Of a stretch of DNA of 64,000 nucleotides, positions 18,441 to 26,961 are shown piece after piece; the stretch's first letter is position 1, and every line of letters starts with the position of its first letter. Both the position numbers and the translations under genes were made by a program. The stretch covers positions 372,001 through 436,000 of the forward strand of contig CAWDTK010000011.1 of NCBI GenBank assembly GCA_963805255.1. The letters are read 5' to 3'. The notes under the pieces are model-generated. The model saw nothing but the letters and a program-made list of their open reading frames with translations. It ran no database searches and was not told the origin of the DNA. This DNA is from Bog-532 sp963805255. GTDB lineage: Bacteria > Actinomycetota > Actinomycetes > Streptosporangiales > Streptosporangiaceae.

Positions 18441-18868
18441 TGTGCGGCCGGAACGCGGCCATGGCACACCGGGGGACCGCCGTCCTAACCCGGCGGGCGG
18501 GACACGCGGGACCTCATCAGCGAACGGCTGCAGGACGCCGCACGGCAGATTTCGTCACAACACGGGCGCGTTCGGCTGATGAGGTTTCAGTCCCCCCGCT
18601 ATGCGGAATCTCGCGAGTATACGTAACCAACTTCTCACCACGGCGCACTCCTGGCAGGAGGGATCACCCTGAGCCTCCCGGTCACGATCCCAGGCGCGTA
18701 CCGCGGTGTCACCGCCGGCTCCGCGCCGGCCGCGCCATCCCATCGCCGGAGCCGGATGCGGTGTCCCCCCGCACCGTGTCCGCTCCGGATTTTCCCCGCG
18801 CCGCTCCCGGGCACACCGGGCCGGCGTGTTTCTTTTGCGGTAGGCACCACTGACACGGGAGGCTCCCG
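18441..18868. other. Intergenic region between divergent genes
   Basis: About 430 bases. An AT-richer patch at 18600-18635 (GAGTATACGTAACCAACTT) is the only promoter-like stretch I see. No RNA gene or credible coding frame. Confidence 0.35.
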
Positions 18869-19816
18869 GTGAGCACATGGAAGGCGCGCGCATCCGCCGC
18901 GTCCATCACCGGCGCGTGCGTGTTCGCGGTGGTGTCGGGAGCCGGGGCCGTGTTCGTCGGTGACTGGTGGGGCCAGCACCACGGGCCGGTGGTGATCCAG
19001 TTCGTCAACGGGCCGACCAGCGGGTCCGGGGCGGGCACGTCACACGCCGCCACGTCCGGCAAGGCCGATGCGCGGACGCACCCGTCACCGGCCACCAGCA
19101 CGGCCACGCTCCCGGCCGAACCGGACAGCGACATCAGCAAGGTTTACCCCAGGGCCCCCCAGAGGCCGCAGGTCTCCCGCGTCCCCCAGCCAGCGCAGCA
19201 GCATACGATTGCGCAGACCGGTACCACCCCGCCGACCGCAACCGTCGGCGCCAGCTCCCCGGCGCCGACCCCGAGTTCCACGCCGCCGGGTTCCGCGCCG
19301 CCAGGTTCCGCGCCGGGTTCCGCGCCGCCGAGTTCCGCGCCGGGTTCCGCGCCGCCGAGTTCCGCGCCGGGTTCCGCGCCGCCGAGTTCCGCGCCGGGTC
19401 CCACGCCGCCGAGTTTTCCGCCGCCGGGTTCCACGCCAAGCTCCGCGCCGCCGAGTTTAACGCCAAGCCCCACGCCGCCGAGTTTTCCGCCGCCGGGTTC
19501 CACGCCAAGCTCCGCGCCGCCGAGTTTAACGCCAAGCCCCACGCCGCCGAGTTTTCCGCCGCCGGGTTCCGCGCCAAGTTCCGCGCCGCCGAGTTTAACG
19601 CCAAGCCCCGCGCCGCCGAGTTTTCCGCCGCCGGGTTCCGCGCCAAGCTCCGCGCCGCCGAGTTTAACGCCAAGCCCCGCGCCGCCGAGTTTTCCGCCGC
19701 CGGGTTCCGCGCCAGGTTCCGCGCCGCCGGGTTCCACGCCGCGTACCACGAGCACGCCGGACCCCACCGATCCGCCATCGTCCTGGATTCCGCCATCTGA
19801 GCCGCCCCTGGGCTGA
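18869..19816 (+). CDS. Exported Pro/Ser-rich repeat protein
   Basis: 315 residues from GTG 18869, with GGGAGG 6 bases upstream. Residues 7-33 form a signal peptide or anchor (ASITGACVFAVVSGAGAVFV). From about 130 to 300 the protein is Pro/Ser/Ala/Thr with 23-residue repeats of the type TPSSAPPSLTPSP plus TPPSFPPPGS. No sorting signal or enzymatic domain. Such sequences span or decorate the cell wall; function is unknown. A strong hairpin lies 120 bases downstream. Confidence 0.75.
   Translation: MSTWKARASAASITGACVFAVVSGAGAVFVGDWWGQHHGPVVIQFVNGPTSGSGAGTSHAATSGKADARTHPSPATSTATLPAEPDSDISKVYPRAPQRPQVSRVPQPAQQHTIAQTGTTPPTATVGASSPAPTPSSTPPGSAPPGSAPGSAPPSSAPGSAPPSSAPGSAPPSSAPGPTPPSFPPPGSTPSSAPPSLTPSPTPPSFPPPGSTPSSAPPSLTPSPTPPSFPPPGSAPSSAPPSLTPSPAPPSFPPPGSAPSSAPPSLTPSPAPPSFPPPGSAPGSAPPGSTPRTTSTPDPTDPPSSWIPPSEPPLG
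19411..19755 (+). repeat. 69-base coding tandem repeat
   Basis: Four full 69-base units (starting 19411, 19480, 19549, 19618) plus a partial fifth from 19687. They differ by a few A/G and T/C changes (CCACG/CCGCG, AGCTC/AGTTC). Upstream, shorter 24-base units of the same composition suggest repeated expansion. Confidence 0.9.
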
Positions 19817-19935
19817 GGGTGGGCAGGCGGCCAGCCCCTGCTCCGGGCCCGGCGCCGGTAGGCGTCCACGGGCCCGCGGTCAGCGAACCGGACCGCGCCG
19901 CACCCTGCGCCGCGCCCGGCTGACGACGGCCTCCG

Positions 19936-19961
19936 CCCCCGGCACCGCGAGGTGCCGGGGG
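19936..19961. terminator. Strong hairpin between converging genes
   Basis: Perfect 11-base-pair stem CCCCCGGCACC / GGTGCCGGGGG with GCGA loop, between the proline-rich gene (plus) and amt (minus). No U-tract follows on either side, as is common for actinobacterial terminators. Probably works in both directions. Confidence 0.75.
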
Positions 19962-20009
19962 CAGACGAAGGGCGCGAGCGGGACCGGACCTTAACGAGCC
20001 CGGACTGGC

Positions 20010-21431
20010 TCAGGTGTCTTCGATCGTCTTGGTCGCCCGTTCCGGTTTCAGCGGGTTGTCGCCGGGCGCGGTCGCGTTGAACGATTCCGAGGCACGGCCC
20101 GCCGAGACGCTGATCAGGTCCTCGGAGGGGTACGCCTCTTCGCCGTGCACCGCCACGTCGCCGATCTCCAGGTCGGCGTCGGGTATCCGGAGCTTCATGA
20201 ACAGCCCGAGCACCCGCAGGATGACGAAAGTGACGACCCCGTCCCAGATGATGACCGTCAGGGCGGCCCCGGCCTGGATGCCCAGCTGCCCGGGGTGCCC
20301 GTAGAACAGGCCCGCGCCGCTGATCGAGCCGGCCTTGCCGAGCCCGATGTACTCGATCATTTTCGGATCCGCGAGCAACCCGACGAGCAAGCCGCCGAAC
20401 AGGCCGGCGACGCCGTGCGTATAGACCACACCGAGCGCATCATCGACCTTGTTGAACGGCCACACGTACCTGGGCAGGAAGGTCCAGGCCACCCAGACGA
20501 TCGCCGAGCACACCACGCCGATCACGACGGCACCGAGGCCGTTGACGTAACCGGCGGCGGGCGTGATGCCGACCAGGCCGCAGATCATGCCGTTGAGGCC
20601 GCCGAGGAAGGTCGGCTTCTTCTCCGAGCTCAGGAACATGTCCATGAAGATCCAGGTCATCATGGCGCAGGCGGTGGCCACGTTGGTGTTGACGACCGCG
20701 GCGGCGGAGTCCGCACCGGCGAAGTACGGGTCACCGCCGTTGAAGCCGTTCCAGCCGAGCCACAGGATCCCGGCGCCGACCGCTACGAACAACAGGTTGT
20801 TCGGAATGGCACGCTCGCGGTCGCGCTTGAGGCGCGGCCCGATGACGGCGGCTGCGACGAACCCGGAGGTGCCGGCGGCCAGGTGGATGACGTAGCCGCC
20901 ACTGAAGTCGAGGGCGCCCTTGCCGGCCCAGTAGCCGCCACCCCAGAGCAGGAACGCGTTGACCGCGTACGCGAAGGTGATCCACAGCGGCACGAAGAGC
21001 ACCCAGACCCGGAAGCTGATCCGGCCGATCACGCTGCCGATGAACAGGACCGGCGTGATCGCGGCGAACACGAACTGGAAGTAGACGAGCGAGGCCTGCG
21101 GGAACCGGAATTTGGGCATCAGCCCGTCCAGCAGGGGGATATTAGCCTGCCCTTCCAAGGCGTTGTGCCCGAGGACCGTCCCCGGTATCCCGACGAACGT
21201 GTGGATCCACGGGTGGCCGAAGCCCATGTCGAAGGCCCACAGGACCCACGCGATGAGGACCAGGCAGAACGTGCTGAACACCATCAGCACCGTGTTCATG
21301 GCCCATTTCTTCTGTACGAGGCCGCCGTAGATGACGGCCAGGGCCGGAATGCTCATCAAGCCGACCAGCGTGGCGGCTGTCAGCTGCCAGGAGTTATCTC
21401 CGGCGTTCAGCCAAGTTGGATAGGGAACCAC
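20010..21431 (-). CDS. amt: Ammonium transporter (Amt family)
   Basis: 473 residues with 11 predicted membrane helices. Amt signatures include FDMGFGHPW, LDFSGGYVIHLAAGTSGFVAA (first pore His), WLGWNGFNGG and VVYTHGVAGLFGGLLVG (second pore His). The C-terminal cytoplasmic tail is about 70 residues, longer than usual, and acidic. It imports ammonium or ammonia at the cell membrane. Starts at GTG 21431. In many actinobacteria amt is followed by glnK and glnD; here it stands alone, the next gene being convergent. A GlnR-like site upstream suggests nitrogen control. Confidence 0.93.
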   Translation of the reverse strand: MVPYPTWLNAGDNSWQLTAATLVGLMSIPALAVIYGGLVQKKWAMNTVLMVFSTFCLVLIAWVLWAFDMGFGHPWIHTFVGIPGTVLGHNALEGQANIPLLDGLMPKFRFPQASLVYFQFVFAAITPVLFIGSVIGRISFRVWVLFVPLWITFAYAVNAFLLWGGGYWAGKGALDFSGGYVIHLAAGTSGFVAAAVIGPRLKRDRERAIPNNLLFVAVGAGILWLGWNGFNGGDPYFAGADSAAAVVNTNVATACAMMTWIFMDMFLSSEKKPTFLGGLNGMICGLVGITPAAGYVNGLGAVVIGVVCSAIVWVAWTFLPRYVWPFNKVDDALGVVYTHGVAGLFGGLLVGLLADPKMIEYIGLGKAGSISGAGLFYGHPGQLGIQAGAALTVIIWDGVVTFVILRVLGLFMKLRIPDADLEIGDVAVHGEEAYPSEDLISVSAGRASESFNATAPGDNPLKPERATKTIEDT

Positions 21432-21564
21432 TGCTCTGCGCCTCCAGGGGGGCTACCTTGGAAGGGCCATACGGGTTTCCAGGGGTCTCCCCCAAGGGGC
21501 CATACGGACCCACCCGGCCGCTCCGGTGTTTTTCACGGAACGCCTCCATGTCTCCCATGAGCGG

Positions 21565-21603
21565 GTTTCCGGCTCATTTCCCGTTTGTTACGTGGCCGGT
21601 AAC
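21565..21603 (-). promoter_or_regulatory. Candidate GlnR-binding site upstream of amt
   Basis: On the minus strand GTTAC, GTAAC, GAAAT and GAAAC occur at 12-, 11- and 11-base steps. The core GTAAC-AAACGG-GAAAT matches the GlnR half-site pair GTnAC-n6-GAAAc. It lies about 135-170 bases before the amt start. Inferred from the known GlnR consensus. Confidence 0.4.
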
Positions 21604-21883
21604 GCATCGGGCCAGCAACGAGCCGATGTTTCAAATGTGTATCGGAGCCCCCGCGAGCGGCTGCTGAATTACCCCATAGGCCCCATCCCGTACCACGGCT
21701 GGACCGGCCTCCCGGCGCGGCGCGCGGTCACCCGGCCCGGCGACGCCTCGCACGTCAAGCACGTTAAAGCCGGGATTCTGGCCCATGGAGAGGGCCGGAA
21801 CGTGCCGTAAGCCGGTCGCGGCAGGCCGCGGAGGGAACGGGACGTACCCCATGTCACCTTCCCGTAACGGTCATAGCACGTGA
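21604..21883. other. Intergenic, no gene seen
   Basis: About 280 bases upstream of the amt regulatory site up to the LON-domain gene stop. A GGGCCATACGG motif occurs twice nearer amt (about 21469 and 21495). No RNA gene or coding frame is supported. Confidence 0.3.
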
Positions 21884-22552
21884 TCAGTTCGGGTTGTAGG
21901 GCGTGTGCCGCAGGTCGGGGGCGGGGCGCGCGGTCAGGGTGCGGAGCATCGTCGTTTCACGCTGCAGCATGGCCCGTTCGGCATTCAATCGGCTCAGCGA
22001 GTCCGGTTCGGCCAGCAGGCCCTGCCGGTCCGGCAGGTCGATGATCATGGTGGCCGCGACGAGGTAGGACAGCAGGACGGGCTCTTCGGGCAGGTCGGTG
22101 ACGGTCACCTGGGCCAGGCCGCGGGCGGCGAGCGCGGCCAGGTAGTCGCGGAACGCGGCGGTGACCAGGCTGGCCGCGCGGCCCGCGGCGGCACTGTCGC
22201 CGGCGTCCTCGTCCAGGAAGCCGACGTCGCCCTGCAGGTAGGGGCGCGACTCGTCGATGGCCTCCAGGCGGAACCGCTGGGCGCCCACGGTGACCAGGTC
22301 GAACCGGCCGTCGTCGTGCTCCTCGGTCTCCCGCAGCGTCGCGGTGCAGCCCACCTCGTACAGCGACGAGACGCCCTCCACCCCGGTCTCGCGGCCCTTC
22401 TTGATGGCGATGACCCCGAACCGCCTCGGCTCCGGGCCGTCCAGCAGCTCGTGGACGAGCTGCCGGTAGCGCTCCTCGAAGATGTGCAGCGGCAGTAGCA
22501 TGCCGGGGAACAGAACGGTGCCGAGCGGGAACAACGGCAGCCTTTCGCTCAT
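21884..22552 (-). CDS. LON peptidase substrate-binding (N) domain protein
   Basis: 222 residues comprising only the Lon N-terminal domain: LPLFPLGTVLFPGMLLPLHIFEERYR at the start, GCTATL, VTVGAQRFRLEAI, then a helical second half. No AAA+ or protease domain, as in other stand-alone actinobacterial Lon-N proteins. Role unknown. ATG 22552 gives a conventional N-terminus (MSERLPLFPL). Confidence 0.9.
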   Translation of the reverse strand: MSERLPLFPLGTVLFPGMLLPLHIFEERYRQLVHELLDGPEPRRFGVIAIKKGRETGVEGVSSLYEVGCTATLRETEEHDDGRFDLVTVGAQRFRLEAIDESRPYLQGDVGFLDEDAGDSAAAGRAASLVTAAFRDYLAALAARGLAQVTVTDLPEEPVLLSYLVAATMIIDLPDRQGLLAEPDSLSRLNAERAMLQRETTMLRTLTARPAPDLRHTPYNPN

Positions 22553-22651
22553 GCCGTGACCCTATGCTGGTCTCGCCGCCAGGGCCACACTTGCCATACC
22601 GGGCGGCGGCTGGGTAACCGGCCGGAAACATGCGGCCACGAGGATGGGACA

Positions 22652-23467
22652 ATGCAGACACGGCGGGTCCGGATCGGATGCACCTTCACGTATGTGGCCG
22701 ACATCGACACGCCCGTGGTCTTCCACGTCCAGCCGCGCGCCGCCCCGGACCTCATGCTGGCCGGCGAACTGCTGCGGACGCAGCCGGAGATGGCGCTGCG
22801 GGACTACACCGACCTGTACGGCAACCCGTGCATCCGGGCCATCCTGCCGTCCGGCCGGTCCCACTTCAGTTACGGCGCCGTGGCCACCGTCCCGGACGCG
22901 ACCGAGGACGCCAACGAGGACGCGCCGGAAAACCCGCCCGACAAGCTGCCGGACGACACACTCATCTACACGCTGCCCAGCCGGTTCTGCCTGCCGGACG
23001 TGCTCGGCGACGAGGCGTGGTCCCAGTTCGGCGGGCTGGTGCCCGGCTACCGCCGGGTCCAGGCGATCTGCGACTACGTGAACGGCCACCTCACCTTCGC
23101 CTACGGCAGCACGACGGCGACCTCCACGGCGGCGGACGTCTTCGCGTCCGGGCGCGGGGTCTGCCGGGACTTCACTCACCTGGCGATCTCGTTCTGCCGC
23201 GCGCTGAACATCCCGGCCCGGTACGTGTTCGGGTACCTGCCGGACATGGACGTTCCGCCGGACCCGGCGCCGATGGACTTCGCGGCGTGGATGGAGGTCT
23301 GGCTGGGTGACCGCTGGTGGACCTTTGACCCGCGCAACAACCGGCGGCGCAAGGGGCGCATCGTGATCGGGCGGGGCCGCGACGCCTCGGACGTGGCCAT
23401 GGCCACCACGTTCGGCGGCCCGCTGCTGGAGGAGATGCTGGTGACGGCCGAGGAGGCTCCCGGTTAG
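22652..23467 (+). CDS. Transglutaminase-like family protein
   Basis: 271 residues. The core has catalytic Cys in GRGVCRDFTHLAISFCRAL and the Asp-containing GDRWWTFDPRNN strand. Where classical members have DFHAW, this protein has DFAAW, so the usual catalytic His is Ala. The C-terminus (KGRIVIGRGRDASDVAMATT) follows the subfamily pattern. ATG 22652 has GAGG 9 bases upstream. Proteins of this group are cytoplasmic Cys peptidase/amidase-like; with the His missing, activity is uncertain. Confidence 0.87.
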   Translation: MQTRRVRIGCTFTYVADIDTPVVFHVQPRAAPDLMLAGELLRTQPEMALRDYTDLYGNPCIRAILPSGRSHFSYGAVATVPDATEDANEDAPENPPDKLPDDTLIYTLPSRFCLPDVLGDEAWSQFGGLVPGYRRVQAICDYVNGHLTFAYGSTTATSTAADVFASGRGVCRDFTHLAISFCRALNIPARYVFGYLPDMDVPPDPAPMDFAAWMEVWLGDRWWTFDPRNNRRRKGRIVIGRGRDASDVAMATTFGGPLLEEMLVTAEEAPG

Positions 23468-23749
23468 GGGGTTACCGGGAGGCCCGAACTGAACGGCACG
23501 ACCCGCAGCGAGACGTCCGGCGTCCCAGCGGCTTCGCGGCGGATCTCAGGCTGCTGCATGACCGGCTTCACCCAGCGGGTGGTGGCCGTGTCTCCCCGCA
23601 TGGTCAGCCACCCGAACGCGATCGGGAGCCGCCGGAGCGCCCGCAGCCGCATTTGCTGCATGAACAGCCCGAACATCCGGGGCGGGCTTGCCCGTCAGCA
23701 CGAGCGTCTTGCCGGTCAGCCCGGGCGGGAAGCTGAATGCTCGAACCAT
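23464..23749 (-). pseudogene. Alpha/beta hydrolase internal fragment
   Basis: Two frames together read FSFPPGLTGKTLVLTGK, then MFGLFMQQMRLRALRRLPIA and FGWLTMRGDTATTRWVKPVM, which resembles the middle of an alpha/beta hydrolase. The frame changes by one base near 23690. There is no nucleophile region upstream and no catalytic His part downstream. I treat it as a remnant; the family assignment is from pattern memory. Confidence 0.4.
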
Positions 23750-23767
23750 TGGAAAGTGCCAGCCCGG

Positions 23768-24268
23768 TCATGCTGACGCCCGATTGAGGCGGCGGGCGGC
23801 GAGGAATACGCCCGCGATGTAGCAGGCCAGCGCTAGTGCCCACAATCCGGCCATGATCATCGAGCTGTAGGCGTGCCCGTAGTTGAGGAAGCTCGCGCCG
23901 TTGAAGGCGGCGCCCAGGATGGCCAGCGCGCCGAGCACTGAGGTTATCGTGGCCACGCGGCTGTCCTGCCGCCGTGTCAGTGCGATGCTGGCGAATGCCG
24001 CCAGCACCAGCGCCAGCCCGAAGGCTGCGTGAGCGGCGGCCCAGGCGGGGCCGTGCGGGATCACCCACGCCAGGCCCGATGCCGCGCCGGTGAAGTAGTC
24101 GCGGGCACCGGCGCCGGGATGCCGGCCGGGGAGGGTGACGTACAGGTTCACCGCCATGCCGACCAGGTACTGGATAAGCAGAAGCATGCAGGCGGCGAAG
24201 TTGACCGCGAGCAGCCGGCCCGGCGGGCTCGCCCGGCCGGGCTGCGCGGTGACGGCCGGAGCCCGCAT
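23768..24268 (-). CDS. Hypothetical four-helix membrane protein
   Basis: 166 residues from ATG 24268, with four membrane segments (about 22-45, 72-98, 105-125, 138-160; for example LLAVNFAACMLLLIQYLVGM). No family recognised. It lies 40 bases downstream of the PadR gene on the same strand, so the pair is probably one operon with the membrane protein as the regulator's target. Confidence 0.6.
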   Translation of the reverse strand: MRAPAVTAQPGRASPPGRLLAVNFAACMLLLIQYLVGMAVNLYVTLPGRHPGAGARDYFTGAASGLAWVIPHGPAWAAAHAAFGLALVLAAFASIALTRRQDSRVATITSVLGALAILGAAFNGASFLNYGHAYSSMIMAGLWALALACYIAGVFLAARRLNRASA

Positions 24269-24308
24269 CACCGCGCCGCCGCGGCGGTGACGACCACCAC
24301 CCGCTGGG

Positions 24309-24947
24309 TCACCTCCCATCTCCACCCGGCGCAGAGGCATCACGCGGGACGCTCACAGGACGGCCGGAAGCCTCACCAACCGCGCGCACCGGCGCAGGAC
24401 CGCCGGCCAGGCCGGCCGCAAGCTGGCGCTCGAATTCCTCGTGCCACCGCAACTCCGCCTCAAGCCGGAGCTCGCCACGGCGGAACGCGGCCACCGCCAG
24501 CGGTGGCAAGACCCCCTGCCCGGTCAGCCGCTCGCGCTCCCCGGCCATCGCCTCCAGCTGCCCCGCTATCCGGCGGCGCCGGGCCGCCAGCCGCCCGCCC
24601 AGGTCCGAGGCATCCGCACCGGCGGCGAACAGCAGCACAACCGATACTGGATCAGCAGACCCGAAGACGACCTCCAAGGCTGCGTCCCGCTGAACGACCA
24701 GCTCCAGGCGCCCTTCCGCGGTGATCTGATACACCGTCCGGACAGGACGGCGGGCCACCTGCTCCTCGCGGACAGCCTGGACCAGCCCCTCACTGCCGAG
24801 CTTTCGCAACTCCGCATACAGCGCCCCACCGGTGATCCCGCCCCACACCTCGACGTTGGTCAGCTCGGCCGTCCGGCGGATCTGGTGGCCATGCATCGGC
24901 CCGCGCCCGGCCAGCAGGCCGAGGATCATAAGACGACTTAGGTTCAT
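24309..24947 (-). CDS. PadR family transcriptional regulator
   Basis: 212 residues. Winged HTH at residues 5-85 (LMILGLLAGRGPMHGHQIRR; GALYAELRKLGSEGLV; RTVYQITAEG) with the characteristic PadR wing. The C-terminal part is a long helical dimerisation region rich in Arg/Glu, longer than minimal PadR (Vir-type). ATG 24947. Likely autoregulates and controls the downstream membrane protein. Confidence 0.88.
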   Translation of the reverse strand: MNLSRLMILGLLAGRGPMHGHQIRRTAELTNVEVWGGITGGALYAELRKLGSEGLVQAVREEQVARRPVRTVYQITAEGRLELVVQRDAALEVVFGSADPVSVVLLFAAGADASDLGGRLAARRRRIAGQLEAMAGERERLTGQGVLPPLAVAAFRRGELRLEAELRWHEEFERQLAAGLAGGPAPVRAVGEASGRPVSVPRDASAPGGDGR

Positions 24948-25370
24948 CGCAAATTAGTCTGCACATACCATTCTGGAGTGTCAACTCAGCCTGCTCACAG
25001 CGCGACCGCCAGCACTTCGGTCGCGCTTTCAGGCGGTGTGCCGGTGATCGTGATCGATCTGCGGAAGCTGTTCGGCTAAGGCGGCGGCTCGGCGCTGAGA
25101 TAGATGACCACCTGCGTCAGGGTTTGGACGTAGTGGTCGCTGCCCCCCGGAGCGGTTGTCCAGCCATGAGCCGAGCATCCGGGTCCCGGTGAGGAACGAG
25201 ACCACAAAAACGGTGCCGGTGGCCACCAGACACTGCCACCCCTGAAAAGGTGTCAGGATTGCCAAGAAAGACTGTCGGTACAGACGGACCGCTCACACTG
25301 GAGAAGCAGGAATCCCCACCCGCAACCACGGCTAAGCGATCACAGGTGAGATGGCAGGAGGAGGCCGGAC
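24948..25370. other. Sparse region, one doubtful frame
   Basis: About 420 bases between PadR and the MBL gene. It holds the PadR promoter region and one weak minus-strand frame (25029-25265, listed separately). No RNA element recognised. Confidence 0.3.
25029..25265 (-). CDS. Doubtful small membrane protein or remnant
   Basis: 78 residues from a TTG start with one hydrophobic segment (WQCLVATGTVFVVSFLTG) and a polar tail ending DHDHRHTA. No ribosome site and no family recognised. It could be the 3' end of a lost membrane-protein gene. Confidence 0.2.
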   Translation of the reverse strand: MAILTPFQGWQCLVATGTVFVVSFLTGTRMLGSWLDNRSGGQRPLRPNPDAGGHLSQRRAAALAEQLPQIDHDHRHTA

Positions 25371-26357
25371 ATGGCCACCGAATTGGTATTGCTCGGGACG
25401 GCGGGCGCGCCTATGCCCGTGCCCGGCCGCAAGGGTATTGCATCCGCATTCATCGTGGACGAACGGGTCTTCGTCGTCGACTGCGGCCGCGGATCTCCGT
25501 CTGCCTTCGCCGAGGCGGGACTGGACTTCACCCGCCTGGAAGCGGTGTTCCTTACCCACCTGCATGCCGACCACATTGGTGACCTCCCGGGCATGCTCTT
25601 GTACCCGTGGGGCGTCCGCGTCGGCGATAACGGTCCCCTCGCCCCGATCCGGGTTTACGGGCCGTCACGGCCCGTCAGCGTACCAGCCGGTGATGCCATC
25701 TTCCACCGTCAGACGACGATCTGCCCCGAGCTGCCCGCCCCCGGCACGGCAGATCTGGTCGGCCACATCCTGGCCGGCTACGCCTACCATCTGAACGTCA
25801 TGCCGCTGGACTGCTATATGCCGGATGCGGGCGCGCTGGTCCGGGGCATCGACATCGATGCAACGGCCTGGGCTGAGGGCCGCACCAAGGTTCCGGTCGT
25901 CGTCGCCGACGACGGAGGTGTCCGGGTCACCGCCGCGGCAGTGACGCACGGCCGGGCGGTCCCGGCGCTGGCGTACCGGTTCGATACCGCGGACGGCTCG
26001 GTGGTGTTCTCCGGCGACACCTCGGTGAACGAGGACCTGATCGCCTTGGCCCAGGACGCCGACATCCTGGTCCACCAGGTGGCCGATCTGAGCTACCTGC
26101 GGCGGCACGGCGTAGACGATGCCGAAATGGCCCGGATGGCCGCGCTGCACACCGACGTCACGCAGGTCGGGGGCGTCGCCGAACGCGCCGGAGTCCGCGA
26201 GCTCATCCTCAGCCACTACCTGCCCGCTGAACCAGATGCCATCCCCGATGCGGCATGGGCTCACCGCGCCGGGAAGGGCTTCAGCGGCAAAACCACCGCA
26301 GGCCACGACGGCCTTCGCAGAACGCTTCCCACCGCAGGAAGGCGGACATGGGCATGA
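25371..26357 (+). CDS. MBL-fold metallo-hydrolase (RNase Z/arylsulfatase-like)
   Basis: 328 residues. Metal ligands: HLHADH motif near residue 62, His in TAAAVTHG near 190, Asp in FSGDTS and a late His in LILSHYLP. It belongs to the RNase Z-like branch of the metallo-beta-lactamase superfamily; the long insert before the third ligand and lack of an exosite suggest a small-molecule hydrolase rather than tRNase Z. Strong ribosome site GGAGGAGG, 6 bases before ATG 25371. Substrate unknown. Confidence 0.87.
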   Translation: MATELVLLGTAGAPMPVPGRKGIASAFIVDERVFVVDCGRGSPSAFAEAGLDFTRLEAVFLTHLHADHIGDLPGMLLYPWGVRVGDNGPLAPIRVYGPSRPVSVPAGDAIFHRQTTICPELPAPGTADLVGHILAGYAYHLNVMPLDCYMPDAGALVRGIDIDATAWAEGRTKVPVVVADDGGVRVTAAAVTHGRAVPALAYRFDTADGSVVFSGDTSVNEDLIALAQDADILVHQVADLSYLRRHGVDDAEMARMAALHTDVTQVGGVAERAGVRELILSHYLPAEPDAIPDAAWAHRAGKGFSGKTTAGHDGLRRTLPTAGRRTWA

Positions 26358-26656
26358 GCGCACCCGGAACCCCTACCGCGCCGCCCGCCGGGGACCTGCA
26401 CCTCGTCGCCGGGTATGACGGCTCCGCTGGCGCTCGGGCTGCTCGCCCGGTCGCGGGCGCTGCCCGACGCCGACGCTGTAATGCCTTTATGCCGACGCGT
26501 GACCTTCCGGTGAGCAGACGTCCCGCGGCCGCCAGGTGCGGGTGCTGGCCGGCTGCTGCAATCTGCAGCGCACCGCGTCGCACCCGACGCCGGGTCGGTG
26601 CCGACGCCGCTGCCGTGGCATGCCCGGCCGGCCGCGACCCCGACTGGCGCGCCTGA
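26348..26656 (+). pseudogene. Possible universal stress protein remnant
   Basis: The frame begins with a plausible USP opening (DLHLVAGYDGSAGARA) but then becomes Arg/Ala/Cys-rich with no USP strand pattern or ATP-binding motif. Probably a truncated or decayed gene. Low certainty. Confidence 0.25.
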
Positions 26657-26961
26657 CCCGCCACCACCTCACCTGAAGGGCAGTAGCGTTCAGGGCATCA
26701 ACAAGGAAATGCCTGACCCAGGCAACCAGCTACTGCGGATCGTCCCTGATGGGCGCCATGCGCCAGCCGCCCGCAGCGACGCGAGGAGAACGTGATGACC
26801 CCACCGCAACCTGGCCCGGCGAGCGCTGCGGGCTTTGAGGGCGATCCGGGCATCTCGTCCGGCGGCGTGCTGGGTGGCCGGCCGCCGATGGCCCAGACCT
26901 TTCATGGCGGCGATCCCGACACGGTGGCCGCACCCGCTGTCTGCGAGGTCACCCCGACCAA
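26657..26961. other. Leader region upstream of corA
   Basis: About 300 bases. A very good ribosome site (GCGAGGAGAACGTG) precedes ATG 26795, but its frame is offset from corA and gives a Gly/Pro-rich leader. It may be a leader peptide or the true corA N-terminus separated by a one-base frame break. No riboswitch fold recognised. Confidence 0.3.

Noticed and set aside
26657..26961. Mg2+ riboswitch (ykoK or mgtA type) before corA
   Set aside because: No M-box core sequence or matching stems could be drawn.
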